NCBI RefSeq assembly: GCF_043641665.1
Contig: NC_092182.1
Coordinates: forward strand, 17,437,456 to 17,501,455
From: Enoplosus armatus
Lineage: Eukaryota; Chordata; Actinopteri; Centrarchiformes; Enoplosidae
DNA: 64,000 bases
Reading direction: 5' to 3'
Below, one piece after another: positions 62,180 to 64,000 of this stretch; position 1 is the first letter of the stretch, and each line of letters starts with the position of its first letter. The notes below the pieces were generated by a model. The model saw only the letters and a list, made by a program, of their open reading frames with translations. It was not told where the DNA came from and did no database searches. A program made the position numbers and the translations under genes.

Positions 62180-64000
62180 ATGCACTAAATATTCCTCAGA
62201 AATTTCCCTTTTGCATCCTGCTTTTTGAGTTCACTTCACTCCTTAATTACATCCTTATCCGTCTTGCTTTCATTTTGTTCCTTTCCTTCATTCTAATAAG
62301 AGCTCTCAGTAAATAAATACATTCATGCCGACATGTACTATACCATCTACTATTCATGTACTTTATTTTGTGTTCTGTACTATATTTATTCATGTATGTA
62401 CTGTGTATTTATGCATGCATGGATGAGCTGATATATGTATATGAATGAGTGGTTAGCAAACTACAGTACAGACTGTTGATGGAAGGTAACTAACAAGTAT
62501 GCTGATATCATTTGAAGTTTACCCTAAGTTTAACTTCTACTTTGGTGCATGAGGTAACCTCTTTTATGAATGAAGAGATTATAAAACAGACTAAATGTGC
62601 CACTTAATCCACCAAGTCTAAGCTGCACTCTGCCGGTGCTTAATTCTGTTGAGCTAAGCAGCTATGGAGGTACAATAGTCTGATGTAATGCTGCAATACA
62701 TTCCTCCAGGTTTTTAAAAAGGGATAACATCTTGTTAATGTAGCACGTCTTGGTAAAGAAATGTTGTGGGAAAAGGGAAACTGAGGCAACCTTATAGTTC
62801 CATCAACAATACAAAATCACCATTTGAACCATGTGGCTGTAGACAGCATTCACAGACTTTCAATAATGTTTAAGACTTATTAAATACGTTTCTACAGTAA
62901 TTTGTTGCTACAGTTTGTCTCTTGTCTTGGCCACCACTCTCATTAAAATATTTTTAAAAATCACTGTGCTAACTGGCATAAAGCCTGGGAGAAACACAAT
63001 TATGCTTCTTGTGCTGTAAGTAACGGCATCAAGTGCATCTACTGTAGAGAGACACAAATATGTAGCTCTCCATCTTAGATACCCAGTGACCAACACTCTG
63101 TTTTCACCAAGACTGTGATCGTGCCTTGAGGGGTAGGAAGTGAAATCTGTGGGATCCTTCTATCGCAGATGTCCCGCCTGCTCAGCTCATTCCCCATGCA
63201 AGTTCCATAAGGGCATTTGTCACTTGGTCAGCCATCAATGAATAGACTCTACAAGGCTTTACAAGAATAGTGACACACACAGGCACAAATGGTGTGTGTG
63301 GGTGTGCAGGTGAGTATACATGGTCATGCCAGAAAAATTATTACTCAGGCATGTTGCTCTAACAGTCTGAAGATCAGATCTTGGCAATCTTTGCTTTCAG
63401 TAAATTTTTGCCAAATGCTTTATTATGGAAATATTCAGACCTGTGGCCTGAAGGAATATCAGTGCAAACAGGTTTCAGATTCTGTGATTAGAACATGTAA
63501 CAGTCTGTGTGTTAGTCTGTCTGTCTAAATATTTATATATCTATACATCTATTTCTTATTGTATACATGTCTAATTGGCTTAGAGAAAATCTCTCTCCAC
63601 CGCATTCACTGTAAACAAGAGATCATCTCCAGCACTTAGACGGATTGGATTCAATTACAGTCTGGTATGCTCTGAATATCAGATAAGTCAAAATTACACA
63701 ACCGTTCTAAAGGTGACAAGTTGAGTGAATGCCTGATGAATCTAAAGCAGCAGCCAAGGACACAGGCTGCCTGCTTCGCCAAGAAGAAAGCACCGCAGAG
63801 CTGTCTCACTGTTTCAGGGCTGCTCTCGTCATATGGTTTCATTGTCACACAGAGGGAGCTGAAATCTTTGCAGCTCACCCAAGATATTTAAGTCTTAACT
63901 AAATAGGCTTTAGTATAATAGAATATCTTAAATATAATGAGACAGGGTTCATAGAGAGTGTCACATATGATGTACACTAAAAAAATTGAAGGGGGTTTAT

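Larger units (their letters stand above)
54674..64000 (-). other. Start of a very large atp2b2 intron
   Basis: I searched this 9.3 kb for the exon that must precede PPDKEGG (expected to carry the DKTGT region or the stretch after it) and did not find it. Present are (AC)n arrays (56196-56245, 56764-56796), a retroelement tail (57240-57485), G21 and G18 tracts, an 18-base A tract (55358-55375) and a pyrimidine-rich block around 59.27-59.8 kb. No independent gene is supported. Confidence 0.7.

Overview
The window is vertebrate nuclear DNA, most likely from a teleost and probably a percomorph. The evidence is intron-rich genes with GT-AG junctions, abundant (CA)n microsatellites, and several interspersed repeat families that I recognise as common in fish. 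Genes occupy about 70% of the window, mostly as introns. There is no sign of bacterial, plasmid or phage content.

Two genes are present, both on the minus strand and both cut by a window edge. Positions 5-20459 hold slc6a11, the GABA transporter GAT-3. Twelve coding exons give 507 consecutive codons in one frame, from the initiator ATG at 19619 to an exon in TM11. Roughly the last 100 codons lie to the left of the window. An untranslated exon lies at about 20369-20459. Positions about 35230-54673 and onward hold atp2b2, the plasma-membrane calcium ATPase PMCA2. Ten constitutive exons plus the last exon encode the C-terminal 690 residues of the 'b' form: nucleotide-binding domain, hinge, TM5-TM10, calmodulin-binding domain and a PDZ ligand. 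Two alternative exons of splice site C are also visible. The N-terminal half, including the phosphorylated Asp exon, lies beyond 64000, so the intron at the right edge is longer than 9.3 kb.

Layout: 1-20.5 kb slc6a11; 20.5-35.2 kb intergenic, rich in repeats, with a near-perfect 254-bp tandem duplication, a hAT-like terminal-inverted-repeat element, LINE tails and microsatellites; 35.2-37.7 kb probable atp2b2 3' UTR; 37.7-54.7 kb atp2b2 exons; 54.7-64 kb one large atp2b2 intron.

The proteins act in different processes: GAT-3 clears GABA with Na+ and Cl-, and PMCA2 extrudes Ca2+. Both are prominent in neural tissue, and as I recall they are also neighbours in mammals. The most unusual things I found are the 3' splice site of the 88-nt atp2b2 exon, where a (UG)21 tract sits between polypyrimidine tract and AG; the layout of splice site C, with a C21 tract and a mobile element just upstream; and a gene orientation that differs from the human arrangement as I remember it. 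I did not find a wholly new biological system.
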